Source: Neorhizobium galegae bv. orientalis str. HAMBI 540 (GTDB lineage: Bacteria; Pseudomonadota; Alphaproteobacteria; Rhizobiales; Rhizobiaceae). From it: a stretch of DNA of 64,000 nucleotides. Of the stretch, positions 8,526-18,072 are shown one piece after another. The notes under the pieces are model-generated. The model saw nothing but the letters and a program-made list of their open reading frames with translations. It had not been told where the DNA came from and did not search any database. How positions within the stretch are numbered: position 1 is the stretch's first letter; each line of letters begins with the position of its first letter. A program made the translations under genes and the position numbers. The DNA is taken from contig NZ_HG938354.1 in NCBI RefSeq assembly GCF_000731315.1, positions 1,240,001-1,304,000 on the forward strand, written 5' to 3'.

Positions 8526-10880
8526 TTAAACCGGCAGAAGTGTGATGCGGTGGGTGGTTTCCAGCGCGATGCGGGCGTCGCTGTAGAGGAGCGGCACGTA
8601 TTCGCCTTTCGACCAGGTGTCGGCGAGGTCGCCGTAATGCGGCGAACGGGGGTCACCGGACTGACCGGGTGTGTTGATGCAAACGCTATTGTCCCAGTCG
8701 CCGACATCCATGACAAGTCGGACGGAGGCGCCGGCATTGACGCCAAAATCACCCATCCGGTAGCCGGCATGCATAGGCGTCGAACGGCTACCGCCAACGG
8801 GCAGCGGGCCGACGTTCCAGTCGGGGTCCCCTTCGGTCTTGATGCGGCTGGTCGCGTGTTCGAAGAGCGCGCGGTGCAGGTCGCCCCAGCGCCAGGCCGA
8901 CGGATCAGGGCCGAGCCGGATTTCGCAATCGGCAAAGCCTACGGAAAGCGTCGAAAGCAGCATGGAGTCGCGGTCGGCGGCCTCCCAGAGCGCGCCGGGT
9001 TCGCTGAGCAGCACCAGCATGCGGTCGACATCGCCGGGCAGCAGCAACTGGCGGATGGTCGGGTTCGGTGCGAACCTTGCCAGCAGCGCCGGCCGTAGAT
9101 GCTTCATCCACCAGACTTCGAAGAGCGCTGCCGGTGCGCTCGCCGCTTCGAGGCGATAATCCCAGCCGTTGAAAAGCTTTATGGCATGTTCCTGCCGGTC
9201 ATCCAGCGGTTGACGGCTGGCAACTTGTTGAAGCACAGCGCAGATGGTTGCGGCCGGGCGGGAGTAGACGTCGGTCTGCAGAGCCATCGAGGCCCCCAGC
9301 GTGTGTTTGGGATCGGCACGCAGGACCGATTTTATGCGTTGGGCGCGGCTCACTTCCGCCCATTCGTGGCCGATCGATGGAGCACTTGGATCGCGGTCGG
9401 CCGGCAGGTTCATCTCGTTGGCCGAAGCAACGAAACCATCGGCCGGGTTATAAGCACGCGGCAGTTCGCCGGCGGGCAGGAAGCCGTCCCATTCGTGGCT
9501 GCCATGGCCCGGCACGGGCAGCAACCCTTCCCAGTTGCGGCGCACCGGCGTGAAACCGGCGGTGAACCAGCCGATATTACCGTCCACATCGGCGCTGACA
9601 TGGTTGACCGAGGGCGTACCCCAGGACCCAAGCGTCTGCGAAAACGCCCGCACCGAACCGCTGCGCATATAAGACAGGCTGCCGAGATAGGCGGCCGAAC
9701 CGGGCGACAGCCAGACGGAGCGGATGGCGATGACCTGACGGATCTTCGGGTTTTCGTGGAGGATCGGGCCGTGGCGGGTGAACGAAAGCGTCAGCGTCTG
9801 GTCGGGATGGCCCTTGACCGCGAAACTCTCCTCGATGCGGGTGATCTTCTCCCAGCCGTCGGCGTAACGATACTGTTCCGGATCGCCGTCCTTGGTCGCG
9901 TAGACATAGACGTCTTCCTGGTCGGCGCCGAAGATGGTGAGGCCGAAGGCGGTGCGATCGTTATGGCCGAGCGAGATGCCGGGGGCGGTCGGTTCGCCGG
10001 TGCCGATGGCGTTGAGGCCGGGGGCCTCGAGGTGGACGAGGTAACGCAGCGACGGAACCGCATGCGCGCGGTGCGGGTCGCTGGCAAGGATCGGTCGGCC
10101 GGTCTCGGTGCGCGAACCGTGGACAGCCCAGTTGTTGGACCCTTCCTCCGCGATCGCCTGGACGATATCGCCGAGATCGGTGACCTCAGTCCATTTCCAG
10201 ACATCGTCTAGCCCCGCGGTCAGGCGAGCCTTGTCGAAGGTGACGGCCGCCGTGGCAAGCTTGAACAGGCGCGTCGCGACGAGCGGGATATCTGCGAGCG
10301 AAATCCCCTCCTCCGGCTTCGGCGAGACCGGCGGATCGAGCTCGAAGCGCAGCAGGTCGGTCTGTGCATCCGCAAGCGCCATGATGTTAGCGCGCAGGAT
10401 TTCGGAAAGGCCGTTGCGGGTTAGCGCATGGCTGCGGATCCGCACCACGTCGGCCGGCTGCCAGCGCGACGGCCTGGTGCCGAAGACCGTGAATTCTGGC
10501 GGCAAGCGGGCCGGCTCCGCTTCGCAGAGCGCGACATAGGCATTGATGCCGGCGACAAAGGCGGTGCAGATCGCCTGCGTATCCGGTGCGTAGGAGGTCC
10601 ACTCCGGCGCCATGTCGCCGCGGTAGAGGAAATGCCGGGCGGCGTGGTCCTGCGCCAGGTAGCCAGGGCCGAAGTCGGCGGCGAGCAGACCAAGCCCGCG
10701 CTTGCGCCAGAGGTCGAGCTGCCACAGCCGGTCGCGAGCGGCATTGAAACCCTGGACGAAGAACAGGTCCTTGTCGCTCGCCGCCTTGATATGCGGGACG
10801 CCCCAACGGTCGATGCGGATTTCTGCCTGGGCATCGAGGCCAGCCAGCCGGAAGGTTTCGTGTGCCTGGGCGTCAGTCAT
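8526..10880 (-). CDS. Penicillin acylase family (Ntn) amidohydrolase, cytoplasmic
   Basis: A 784-residue enzyme of the penicillin G acylase / AHL acylase family, which self-cleaves and uses an N-terminal serine to hydrolyse amide bonds. The probable nucleophile is S248 in EEGSNNWAV, preceded by an alpha-subunit region with the RDRLWQLDLWRKRG motif (50-62). Known members are exported, but this protein starts MTDAQAHETF with no signal peptide, so it should act in the cytoplasm on imported substrate. It is the last gene of the minus-strand dpp-like operon, 26 bases after the second ATPase gene. GAGAG precedes the ATG. The substrate (an N-acylated compound) is inferred only from family and context. 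Confidence 0.87.
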   Translation of the reverse strand: MTDAQAHETFRLAGLDAQAEIRIDRWGVPHIKAASDKDLFFVQGFNAARDRLWQLDLWRKRGLGLLAADFGPGYLAQDHAARHFLYRGDMAPEWTSYAPDTQAICTAFVAGINAYVALCEAEPARLPPEFTVFGTRPSRWQPADVVRIRSHALTRNGLSEILRANIMALADAQTDLLRFELDPPVSPKPEEGISLADIPLVATRLFKLATAAVTFDKARLTAGLDDVWKWTEVTDLGDIVQAIAEEGSNNWAVHGSRTETGRPILASDPHRAHAVPSLRYLVHLEAPGLNAIGTGEPTAPGISLGHNDRTAFGLTIFGADQEDVYVYATKDGDPEQYRYADGWEKITRIEESFAVKGHPDQTLTLSFTRHGPILHENPKIRQVIAIRSVWLSPGSAAYLGSLSYMRSGSVRAFSQTLGSWGTPSVNHVSADVDGNIGWFTAGFTPVRRNWEGLLPVPGHGSHEWDGFLPAGELPRAYNPADGFVASANEMNLPADRDPSAPSIGHEWAEVSRAQRIKSVLRADPKHTLGASMALQTDVYSRPAATICAVLQQVASRQPLDDRQEHAIKLFNGWDYRLEAASAPAALFEVWWMKHLRPALLARFAPNPTIRQLLLPGDVDRMLVLLSEPGALWEAADRDSMLLSTLSVGFADCEIRLGPDPSAWRWGDLHRALFEHATSRIKTEGDPDWNVGPLPVGGSRSTPMHAGYRMGDFGVNAGASVRLVMDVGDWDNSVCINTPGQSGDPRSPHYGDLADTWSKGEYVPLLYSDARIALETTHRITLLPV

Positions 10881-10906
10881 GTCAGTCTCTCATGCGCGAT
10901 GGCTTC

Positions 10907-11884
10907 TTAGGCGTGGTGACAAGCGACGCGCGCGCCATCGGCACGGGGCGTCAGTTCCGGCCGCTCTTTCGAGCAGATTTCGGTCGCCAGCGGGCAGCGC
11001 GTATGGAATGCGCAGCCGGACGGGATGTTTGAAGGACTTGGCAGTTCGCCGCTGAGGATAAAGCGCTGCTTGGCGCGCTGCACTTCGGGGTCGGCTTCCG
11101 GCACGGCCGACATCAGCGCCTTGGTATAGGGATGTTTCGGATTGGCGAAGAAGGTGTCGCGGTCGGCCATTTCCACGAAGCGGCCGAGATACATGACCAC
11201 GACCCGATCGCAGATATGCCGGACCACGCCGAGGTCATGACTGACGAAAAGGTAGGAGACGCCGGTGCGCTTCTGCAGCGCCACCAGCAGATTAAGGATC
11301 TGGGCGCGTACGGAGACGTCGAGCGCTGAGACCGGCTCGTCGCAGATCAGGAGATCCGGCTCGAGGGCGAGCGCCCGGGCGATCACCACGCGCTGGCGCT
11401 GGCCGCCGGAGAACTGGTGCGGATAACGGTCCGCGTGTTCGGGCCTCAGGCCGACCTGCTGCAGCAGCGTCGCGACCCGTTCCTTCAGTGCCCTCCCCTT
11501 GGCGACGCCGCGCACGATCAGCGGTTCGCCGATCGTGGCGCCGACGGTCGCGCGCGGATCGAGAGACAGCGCCGGATCCTGAAAAATCATCTGCACCTTG
11601 CGGCGGATATCGTTGAGCTGGCGGCGACTGGCGCCGACCACTTCGTCACCACTGATGCGGACGCTGCCGGAGATCGGCGCTTGCAGGCCGACGATGGTGT
11701 TGGAAAGCGTCGACTTGCCGCAGCCGGATTCGCCGACCAGCGCCACGGTCTCACCGCGGGCGATATCGAGGTCGACGCCATTGACGGCCTTGACCACCGG
11801 GCCTGACTTGCCGAGCAGTCCGCCGCGGCCGCCGAAATGCACCGCGACATCGCGGATTTCGAGAACGTTCTGATGCTCGCTCAT
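10907..11884 (-). CDS. Dipeptide/oligopeptide ABC transporter ATP-binding protein (DppF/OppF-like)
   Basis: A 325-residue cytoplasmic ATPase of the peptide/nickel importer family. Walker A is GESGCGKST (51-59). The signature FSGGQRQRV, Walker B LLICDEPVSALD and a C-terminal oligopeptide/dipeptide extension with the cysteine pattern CAFHTRCP...C are all present. Start 11884 follows AGGTGG and overlaps the stop of the preceding ATPase gene by ATGA, indicating translational coupling. It pairs with the DppD-like protein to drive the importer encoded upstream. Confidence 0.93.
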   Translation of the reverse strand: MSEHQNVLEIRDVAVHFGGRGGLLGKSGPVVKAVNGVDLDIARGETVALVGESGCGKSTLSNTIVGLQAPISGSVRISGDEVVGASRRQLNDIRRKVQMIFQDPALSLDPRATVGATIGEPLIVRGVAKGRALKERVATLLQQVGLRPEHADRYPHQFSGGQRQRVVIARALALEPDLLICDEPVSALDVSVRAQILNLLVALQKRTGVSYLFVSHDLGVVRHICDRVVVMYLGRFVEMADRDTFFANPKHPYTKALMSAVPEADPEVQRAKQRFILSGELPSPSNIPSGCAFHTRCPLATEICSKERPELTPRADGARVACHHA

Positions 11885-12879
11885 GCCGCCACCTCGCGGA
11901 TTTCCGCCATGCGGTCGATATGCCAGCAGGCCGAGCGATGGCCTCCGCCGCAATCGAAAAGCGGTGGCTGTTCGGTGCGACACTTGTCGGTCGCCAGCGG
12001 ACAGCGCTCGACAAAACGGCAACCGACGCCGAATTCGTTCGGCGTCGGCACCGTCCCCTCGATGGTCGCGAGGTCCGCCTTCGGCGCATCATCGAGCTTG
12101 GGAACGCTGGCAAGCAGCAGGGCTGTGTACGGATGCTTCGGCTGCCGGAAGAGATCGTGCACCGGCGCAATTTCGGCAATGCGGCCGGCATACATGACCG
12201 CCACGTCGTCGGCGATATCGGCGACCACACCCATGTCGTGGGTGATCAGCACGATCGCGGTGCCGCGGTCGGCGACAAGCTTCTTCATCAGGTCGAGGAT
12301 CTGCGCCTGGATGGTAACGTCGAGTGCCGTGGTCGGTTCGTCGGCGACCAGCAGGCGCGGCCCATTGATCAGCGCGATCGAGATCATGATGCGCTGGCAC
12401 ATGCCGCCGGACAGTTCGAACGGATATTGATCCAACCGCCGGGCCGGGTCGGGAATGCCGACATCGACGAGCATCTGCCGCGCCTTCTCGTAGGCCTCTG
12501 CCTTGGAGACGCCATGGTGGACGCGATAGGCCTCGGCAATCTGGGAACCGACCGTGGTCAGCGGGTCGAGCGAGGCGCTCGGCTCCTGGAAGATGATCGA
12601 GATGTCCTTGCCGCGCGCCTTGCGCAACTGCCGCTCGGACAGGGCTGCGAGATCGGTGTTTTCGAGCATGATCCGGCCGGCGGTGCGTCTGGCGGCAGGG
12701 GGCAGCAGGCCGAGCATGGCATAGGAGGTCAGCGACTTGCCGCAGCCCGACTCCCCCACCAGCGCCATGACCTTGCCGGGCGCGACGGTGAAGGAGACGT
12801 CATCGACGACATTGGCGCCACCGATATCGATGGTCAGCCTGTCGACGGAAAGCAACGGGAAGGCGGCGGGGTTCATCAT
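11881..12879 (-). CDS. Dipeptide/oligopeptide ABC transporter ATP-binding protein (DppD/OppD-like)
   Basis: A 332-residue ATPase with Walker A GESGCGKS (42-49), signature LSGGMCQRI, Walker B LLVADEPTTALD and the C-terminal cysteine-containing extension (CRFVERCPLATDKC) typical of OppD/DppD. GAGGAG lies just before the ATG pair. It lies between the SDR gene (six bases upstream) and the DppF-like gene (4-base overlap), so the SDR is embedded inside the transporter operon. Confidence 0.93.
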   Translation of the reverse strand: MMNPAAFPLLSVDRLTIDIGGANVVDDVSFTVAPGKVMALVGESGCGKSLTSYAMLGLLPPAARRTAGRIMLENTDLAALSERQLRKARGKDISIIFQEPSASLDPLTTVGSQIAEAYRVHHGVSKAEAYEKARQMLVDVGIPDPARRLDQYPFELSGGMCQRIMISIALINGPRLLVADEPTTALDVTIQAQILDLMKKLVADRGTAIVLITHDMGVVADIADDVAVMYAGRIAEIAPVHDLFRQPKHPYTALLLASVPKLDDAPKADLATIEGTVPTPNEFGVGCRFVERCPLATDKCRTEQPPLFDCGGGHRSACWHIDRMAEIREVAA

Positions 12880-12885
12880 CGCTCC

Positions 12886-13668
12886 TCAGCCTGCCGTCTT
12901 GGCCCGTTCGGGGCGCTTGTAGTTGCCGATCGAGTTGCCGCCATCGACGCTGATCACGGCGCCGGTGATGAAGGCCGCCTTGTCGGAGCAGAGATAGGCG
13001 ATCGCGCCCGGCGCATCATCGGGACCACTGGCGCGGCCAAGCGGAATGTTCTTCAGCATGTTGGTGACGTATTCGTCGGAAAGTTCGCTCACCTCGCTGC
13101 CCGGCGCAAAGCCCGGCTCTACGACGTTGACGCGGATGCCGTATTCGGCAAGCTCCAGCGCAAAGCCCTTGGAGAGCCGTTCGATCGCGGTCTTCGAGGT
13201 GCAATAGGGGACGGAATTCTGATTCATCTTGCGCGCCGCGCCCGAGGAGATGTTGATGATCGAGCCGGCCTTGCCTTCCGCGATCATCAGCTTGGCGAAT
13301 TCGCGCGACAGCACGAAGGGCGCGCGCAGGTTGACGCCGAAGACGCGGTCCCAGTCGGAGAATTCCATCTCCAGCAGGCTGAAGCGGGTGTAGATGCCGG
13401 CATTGTTGACGAGAATGTCCGGCGCCTTCCATTCCCGCTTCACGAGATCGACGAGTTCGAGCATCGAGGCGTCGCTGGTGAGCTCGGTCGCGTGCAGCAG
13501 AACCTTGGAGCGGTCGAGCCCGAGCTCGGAGACCGCCTTTTCAAGGCCATCCATGCGGACATCGCTGAGGCAGAGCTTTGCGCCTTCCCTGGCGAAATAG
13601 GCTGCGGTCCAGCGGCCGAAGATGCCGGCGGCGCCGGTGATGACGATGGTCTTGTTTTCGAATTCCAT
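12886..13668 (-). CDS. SDR family oxidoreductase
   Basis: A 260-residue classical short-chain dehydrogenase. It has the NAD(P)-binding TGAAGIFG (11-18), NNAG (88-91), and the catalytic Ser (141/142), Tyr155 and Lys159 in YCTSK. An acidic residue at the end of strand 2 (LSDVR) favours NAD+. It sits between the permease and ATPase genes of a Dpp-type importer, so it probably oxidises or reduces a product released from the imported compound. The substrate is unknown. Confidence 0.9.
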   Translation of the reverse strand: MEFENKTIVITGAAGIFGRWTAAYFAREGAKLCLSDVRMDGLEKAVSELGLDRSKVLLHATELTSDASMLELVDLVKREWKAPDILVNNAGIYTRFSLLEMEFSDWDRVFGVNLRAPFVLSREFAKLMIAEGKAGSIINISSGAARKMNQNSVPYCTSKTAIERLSKGFALELAEYGIRVNVVEPGFAPGSEVSELSDEYVTNMLKNIPLGRASGPDDAPGAIAYLCSDKAAFITGAVISVDGGNSIGNYKRPERAKTAG

Positions 13669-13696
13669 GACTTAAAACCTCAATGCGCCAAAGGGT

Positions 13697-14560
13697 TCAA
13701 CGCGAACGGGAACGCGGGTCGAGCTGGTCTCGCAACCAGTCGCCAAGCACGTTGACGGAAAAGACGAGCAGGAAGAGACAGGCGCCCGGAAAGGCGACGA
13801 TCCACCAGGCCCGCTCGATATATTGACGGCCGACGCTCATGATCGAGCCCCAGCTCGAGGCCGGCGGCTGGATGCCGAGGCCGAGGAAGGAAAGGCCGGC
13901 TTCCATCAGGATCATCAGGCCGAACTCGGCGGTGGCGACGATCAGCACCGGTCCTGCGATATTCGGCAGGATGTGGTGGAAGAGAATGCGCGCCGCGCCA
14001 GCGCCCGCAAGTTCCGAAGCCTTGATGAAGGGCAAGTTCGCCACCTGCAGCGTCTGGGCATAGGCGACGCGGGTATAACGCGGCCAGCGTGTCAGGCCCA
14101 GCACCAGCACCAGCTTCAGGAAGCCGGGGCCGAGCACCGCGACGGTCAGCACCGCCAGCAGGATCGCCGGGATCGACATCATGATGTCGACGAGACGCAT
14201 GATGAGGATCTCGATCTTGCCACGGAACCAGCCGGCGACCATGCCGAGCGTGACGCCGACCAGCGACGAGACGACCACGGAGAGCACCGCGACCGAGAGC
14301 GAGACGCCGGCGCCGTAGAGCGTGCGTGACAGCAGATCGCGGCCGAGATCGTCGGTGCCGAGCCAGTAGGTGATGCCGCGCATCTCGAAACCAGGCGGCT
14401 TCAGGCGGCCGAGCAGGTTCTGCCGGTTGGGGTCGGCTGGCGCCACCCAGGGCGCGAAGACCGCCAGTAGCACGATCACCAGAAAGATGACCGACACGAC
14501 GATGACCGAGATCGGGACCCGGCGAAGGCGTTGGCGGAGGGCGAGGACGGCGGTGCTCAA
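13697..14560 (-). CDS. Dpp/Opp-type ABC transporter permease (DppC-like), TTG start
   Basis: A 287-residue inner-membrane permease with an N-terminal OppC leader helix (VPISVIVVSVIFLVIVLLAVFAP), the HWLGTDDLGRD-like segment YWLGTDDLGRDLLSR, and the EAA loop before ILFHHILPN. The chosen start is TTG at 14560 because AAGGAG lies six bases upstream, immediately after the stop codon of the DppB-like gene. The in-frame ATG at 14608 would force a 38-base overlap with no ribosome site. It forms the channel with the DppB-like protein. Confidence 0.9.
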   Translation of the reverse strand: MSTAVLALRQRLRRVPISVIVVSVIFLVIVLLAVFAPWVAPADPNRQNLLGRLKPPGFEMRGITYWLGTDDLGRDLLSRTLYGAGVSLSVAVLSVVVSSLVGVTLGMVAGWFRGKIEILIMRLVDIMMSIPAILLAVLTVAVLGPGFLKLVLVLGLTRWPRYTRVAYAQTLQVANLPFIKASELAGAGAARILFHHILPNIAGPVLIVATAEFGLMILMEAGLSFLGLGIQPPASSWGSIMSVGRQYIERAWWIVAFPGACLFLLVFSVNVLGDWLRDQLDPRSRSR

Positions 14561-14570
14561 AGCCTTCTCC

Positions 14571-15491
14571 TTAGCGGACGAGATGGATGCGCGGATCGAC
14601 GAGCGCATAGACGAAATCCGCGATTACGCTGGTCAGCACATAAACGAAGGAAATCAAAAGTACGATGACCTGGACGACCAGGAAGTCGCGCGACTGGATG
14701 GATTGGATGGCAAGCTGGCCGATGCCCGGCCAGGCGAACACCGTCTCGACGATGACGGCGCCGGCAAGCAGGTTGCCGATCTCGAGCGCGGCGATGGTGA
14801 TCACCGGGATCGCGGCATTGCGCAGCACATGGCGGAACACCACGGAGCCGAGCGACAGACCGCGGGCACGCCCTGCCCTGACATAATCCTTGCCGAGTTC
14901 GTCGATGATCGAGATCCGTGTCATACGGGCGAAGGTCGACATCGAGATCGCCCCGAGAGCGATGGAGGGCATGATCAGCGAGGCGAAATCGCCGGAGCCG
15001 GAGGTCGGCAACCAGCGCAGCGTCACGCCGAAGAGGAATATCAGTACGATGCCCGACAGGAAGGTCGGCACGCTCTGACCGGTGACGACGATCGCCGTCA
15101 GCAGCCGTTCGATCCAGCCGCCGCGCCGGGTCGCCATGATGATGCCGGCCGGAATGCCCATGCCGATCGCCACCACCAGCGCGCCGGTGGCGAGCATCGC
15201 CGTATAGGGCACACGCGAAACGACGATATCGAATGCGGGCACACGCTGGACGACGGAAATGCCGAAGTCAAAATGCGCAAGACCGCCCAGATATTCCAGG
15301 TATTGCACCCAGATCGGCCGGTCGAAACCGAGCTGGCTGCGCAGCTGAGCGATCATCTCGGCCGATGCATCCTGCGGCACCAGCAGCAGGGTCGGGTCGC
15401 CCGAGAGATGCATGACGACGAAGACGATGGTGAGAACGCCGAAGATCGCAATGATCGCCTGTATCAAACGCTCGACGGCGTATCTCAACAT
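14571..15491 (-). CDS. Dpp/Opp-type ABC transporter permease (DppB-like)
   Basis: A 306-residue permease starting MLRYAVERLIQAIIAIFGVLTIVFV, the typical first helix of DppB. It carries the conserved FDFGISVVQRVPAFDIV segment and the EAA-type cytoplasmic loop DYVRAGRARGLSLGSVVFRHVLRN. It follows the binding-protein gene by 18 bases and is coupled closely to the DppC-like gene. The pair with DppD/DppF-like ATPases makes a full five-component importer. Confidence 0.93.
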   Translation of the reverse strand: MLRYAVERLIQAIIAIFGVLTIVFVVMHLSGDPTLLLVPQDASAEMIAQLRSQLGFDRPIWVQYLEYLGGLAHFDFGISVVQRVPAFDIVVSRVPYTAMLATGALVVAIGMGIPAGIIMATRRGGWIERLLTAIVVTGQSVPTFLSGIVLIFLFGVTLRWLPTSGSGDFASLIMPSIALGAISMSTFARMTRISIIDELGKDYVRAGRARGLSLGSVVFRHVLRNAAIPVITIAALEIGNLLAGAVIVETVFAWPGIGQLAIQSIQSRDFLVVQVIVLLISFVYVLTSVIADFVYALVDPRIHLVR

Positions 15492-15509
15492 GGTCGTGTT
15501 ATCCGTCTG

Positions 15510-17003
15510 TTACTGCTGCCAGCTCATGTCCATGACGAACATGGCTTCGTTGGCGGTCGGCTGCCATTTCAGCTTCTTGGCGGCTCCGTAGAGCGCATAA
15601 GCCTGGTAGAGGCCCATGCCCGGAACGTCGTCCTTGAGGACCTGGTAGGCCTGTTCGTAGAGCTTCAGACGCTCCTTCTGATCGAGGATGACGCGTGCCT
15701 TATCCACGGCGGCATCGAACTTCTCGTTCGAGTACTTTGCCCAGATGCTGCCGGTGCGGAACAGCGGGAAGATCACGCCGTCGACGTCCTGGCAGGCGCA
15801 GGACCAGGCGCCGAAGGCAAGACCGCCGGCATTGGCCGGATCGCCCTGGCGGCGCTTCAGGAAGGTCGCCTGGTCGCTGGACGAGATCTCCACCTTGAGG
15901 CCGGCTTCGTTGACCATCTGCTGAATGGCTTCGACGGTGGCGCGGCTATAGGCGGGAGAGGTCAGGAATTCGACGGTCGCGCCCTCCGCGCCGGCGGCCT
16001 TCACCAGTTCCTTCGCCTTGTCGAGGTTGTATTCGTAGCCCTTGATCTTGTCGGTGTAACCGAAGACCGGCTCGGCGCCGAGCACTTCCACCGGCTTGCC
16101 GTACCCTTCGAGCAGCGCCTCGACGAGCGCCTGACGGTCGATCGCATAGGCGATCGCCTGGCGGACGCGGACGTCCTTGGTAACGCCGCCCTGGGCATTG
16201 ATGAATAGGTAGCCGATGCGCTCGGTCGGAACCGAGAGGACCTGCGAATTGCTGTCGCTCTTGATGCTTTCAGCCTGATCCGGCGGCACGTCGCGGACGA
16301 GGTCGGCCTTGCCAGTCTTAAGGTCGGCGATCCGGGTCGAAACATCCGGAACGGTGCGGAAAACCACCTTCTGGAACGGCGGCTTGGCGCGCCAGTAGCT
16401 GCCATAGGCTTCGAGTTCAGTCTGAACGCCCTTCTGCCAGTTGGCCATCTTGTAGGGGCCGGAACCGAGCGGCTTCAAGTTGAATTCCTGGTCACCGACC
16501 TTTTCGACATAGGCCTTCGGCACGATCGAGAGCTTGACGAGCTGGGCGAGCAGCGCCGGATAAGGCGACTTGGTGGTCATCTTGACCACGGTCGGGCTTA
16601 CCGCCTCGGCCTTGGCGATCTGGTCGAACTGCGAGAGCTGCGGGCTCTTCAGCTTCGGGTCGATGATGCGGTTGATCGAGAAGGCGACGTCTTCGGCGGT
16701 CAGCTTCGTGCCGTCCTGGAAAGTAACGTCATCGCGGATCTGGAACTCAAGCGTCTTGTCGTCGACATATTTCCACGACTTGGCGATCTGCGGCACGATC
16801 TCGCCCTTGACGTCGCGGGTCAGAAGGTTGTCGAAGATATTGCGGTAGATCGAGTAGCTGTCGGTGTTCCACTGCAGATGCGGATCGAGCGTTGCCGCAT
16901 CGTTCGGCAGGTCGATGGTCAGCGTATCCTTGGATTGTGCAAGCGCGGTCGACGCGGTGAGCGCCAACAGCACGGCGGCGATGGAGGCTATTCTGGCAGA
17001 CAT
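15510..17003 (-). CDS. Family 5 extracellular solute-binding protein (peptide/nickel type)
   Basis: A 497-residue periplasmic binding protein with a signal peptide (MSARIASIAAVLLALTASTALAQ, cleavage likely after ALA). The SBP_bac_5 hallmark near the N-terminus (DAATLDPHLQWNTDSYSIY) and the QAIAYAIDRQ segment in the second half are present. The start at 17003 fits AAGGGAC/GAGGG and places the signal peptide at the very N-terminus; two upstream in-frame ATGs would add 12 residues. It delivers substrate to the downstream Dpp-like permeases. Family 5 proteins bind peptides, opines, glycosides or nickel, so the ligand is open. Confidence 0.92.
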   Translation of the reverse strand: MSARIASIAAVLLALTASTALAQSKDTLTIDLPNDAATLDPHLQWNTDSYSIYRNIFDNLLTRDVKGEIVPQIAKSWKYVDDKTLEFQIRDDVTFQDGTKLTAEDVAFSINRIIDPKLKSPQLSQFDQIAKAEAVSPTVVKMTTKSPYPALLAQLVKLSIVPKAYVEKVGDQEFNLKPLGSGPYKMANWQKGVQTELEAYGSYWRAKPPFQKVVFRTVPDVSTRIADLKTGKADLVRDVPPDQAESIKSDSNSQVLSVPTERIGYLFINAQGGVTKDVRVRQAIAYAIDRQALVEALLEGYGKPVEVLGAEPVFGYTDKIKGYEYNLDKAKELVKAAGAEGATVEFLTSPAYSRATVEAIQQMVNEAGLKVEISSSDQATFLKRRQGDPANAGGLAFGAWSCACQDVDGVIFPLFRTGSIWAKYSNEKFDAAVDKARVILDQKERLKLYEQAYQVLKDDVPGMGLYQAYALYGAAKKLKWQPTANEAMFVMDMSWQQ

Positions 17004-17046
17004 GTCCCTTACCCTCATTGTTGTTGCTGCTGTATTCAAGAACTGT

Positions 17047-17994
17047 TTATGCCGCCTTCTCGGCGGTCTTTAGCCCGGCCTCGTCGGCACAGTAGCGCGC
17101 CAGTTCCGCATGGGTGCAGAACCAGACGTCGCCCTTCGACTTGGCGTGGCGAATGATCTCCTCCAGAATGAAGATGCGTGAACGGTGCCCGACATGATGC
17201 GGATGCATGGTGAGTTGGAACAACCCGCTCTCTTCCCACGCGACTTCGAGTTCGCGAGCAAAGATATCGAGGACCATGGCGGGGCCACCATAAGGTCGCG
17301 CGCCGGTCATCCGGTCCATCGCCACATAAGGCGCGTCGTCGCGGATCCACTCGACGGGGATCTCGACCACGCCGGTCGGCTCGCCGTCCTCCAAAAGCTC
17401 GTAGGGCTCCTCGTCGGCCATCAGCGAGGAATCGTAGAGCAGGCCCATCTCACGGGCGATCTTCAGCGTATAGGGGCTGAAATCCCAGGACGCGGTGCGC
17501 ATGCCGACCGGGCGGATGCCGGACAGGCGTTCGAGCGTGTCGGCGGCGCGTAGCGCCAGGTCGCGTTCCGTCACCTGGTCGAGACGGGAATTGAATTCGT
17601 GGATCCAGCTATGGATGCCAAGCTCGTGGCCCGACGAAACCACGGTCTTCACTTCGTCCGCATTGATCATCGCCGAGACAGCCGGCATGAAGAAAGAGGC
17701 CGGCACCGAGTATTTTTCCAAGAGGCGCAGAATGCGCGGCATGCCGGAGCGTGCACCATACTGGCCCTGACTCATTTTGCCAAAGGATATGCCGCCATTC
17801 TTCAGTTCCAACGTCTCGTGGTCGGAATCGAAGGACAATGCCACTGCCATGCGCGCGCCGTTTTTCCATTTCGTCGGTCTCAGGCTACGCCCGGCGCGCA
17901 CCTTCTGAACCTTTTGCCGCCAGACACTATCTGGCCAGGTCCAAGGTTCGGAGGCATCGTTTTGCTTATTCGCCGCATTCATGAGATCGTTCAT
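17047..17994 (-). CDS. Polysaccharide deacetylase-family (NodB-homology) amidohydrolase
   Basis: A 315-residue metal-dependent hydrolase of carbohydrate esterase family 4. The metal-site motifs are FDSDHE (55-60, catalytic and metal aspartates) and HSWIHE (128-133, H128/H132). There is no signal peptide, and the N-terminal extension resembles the HpPgdA/cyclic-imide-hydrolase branch rather than exported chitin or peptidoglycan deacetylases. A cytoplasmic action on a cyclic amide or imide is therefore a reasonable inference. It is first in the minus-strand operon leading to the family 5 binding protein and is divergent from the IclR gene. Confidence 0.85.
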   Translation of the reverse strand: MNDLMNAANKQNDASEPWTWPDSVWRQKVQKVRAGRSLRPTKWKNGARMAVALSFDSDHETLELKNGGISFGKMSQGQYGARSGMPRILRLLEKYSVPASFFMPAVSAMINADEVKTVVSSGHELGIHSWIHEFNSRLDQVTERDLALRAADTLERLSGIRPVGMRTASWDFSPYTLKIAREMGLLYDSSLMADEEPYELLEDGEPTGVVEIPVEWIRDDAPYVAMDRMTGARPYGGPAMVLDIFARELEVAWEESGLFQLTMHPHHVGHRSRIFILEEIIRHAKSKGDVWFCTHAELARYCADEAGLKTAEKAA

Positions 17995-18072
17995 CCTTAT
18001 CAGCGCGACACTCGAAAACGTGAGTGGTTGCTTTCTAGGCAGAATTGTTACGAGCCGATCCGATAACCATCA

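Noticed and set aside
8526..10880. Several long plus-strand frames (for example 9099-10211) across the penicillin acylase gene
   Set aside because: They are shadows of the high-GC minus-strand gene, with arginine/glycine-rich composition, no ribosome sites and no recognisable motifs.
11920..16208. Plus-strand frames of about 610 codons over the dpp operon
   Set aside because: The real genes are on the minus strand with complete ABC motifs; the long antisense frames result from GC-rich third positions.
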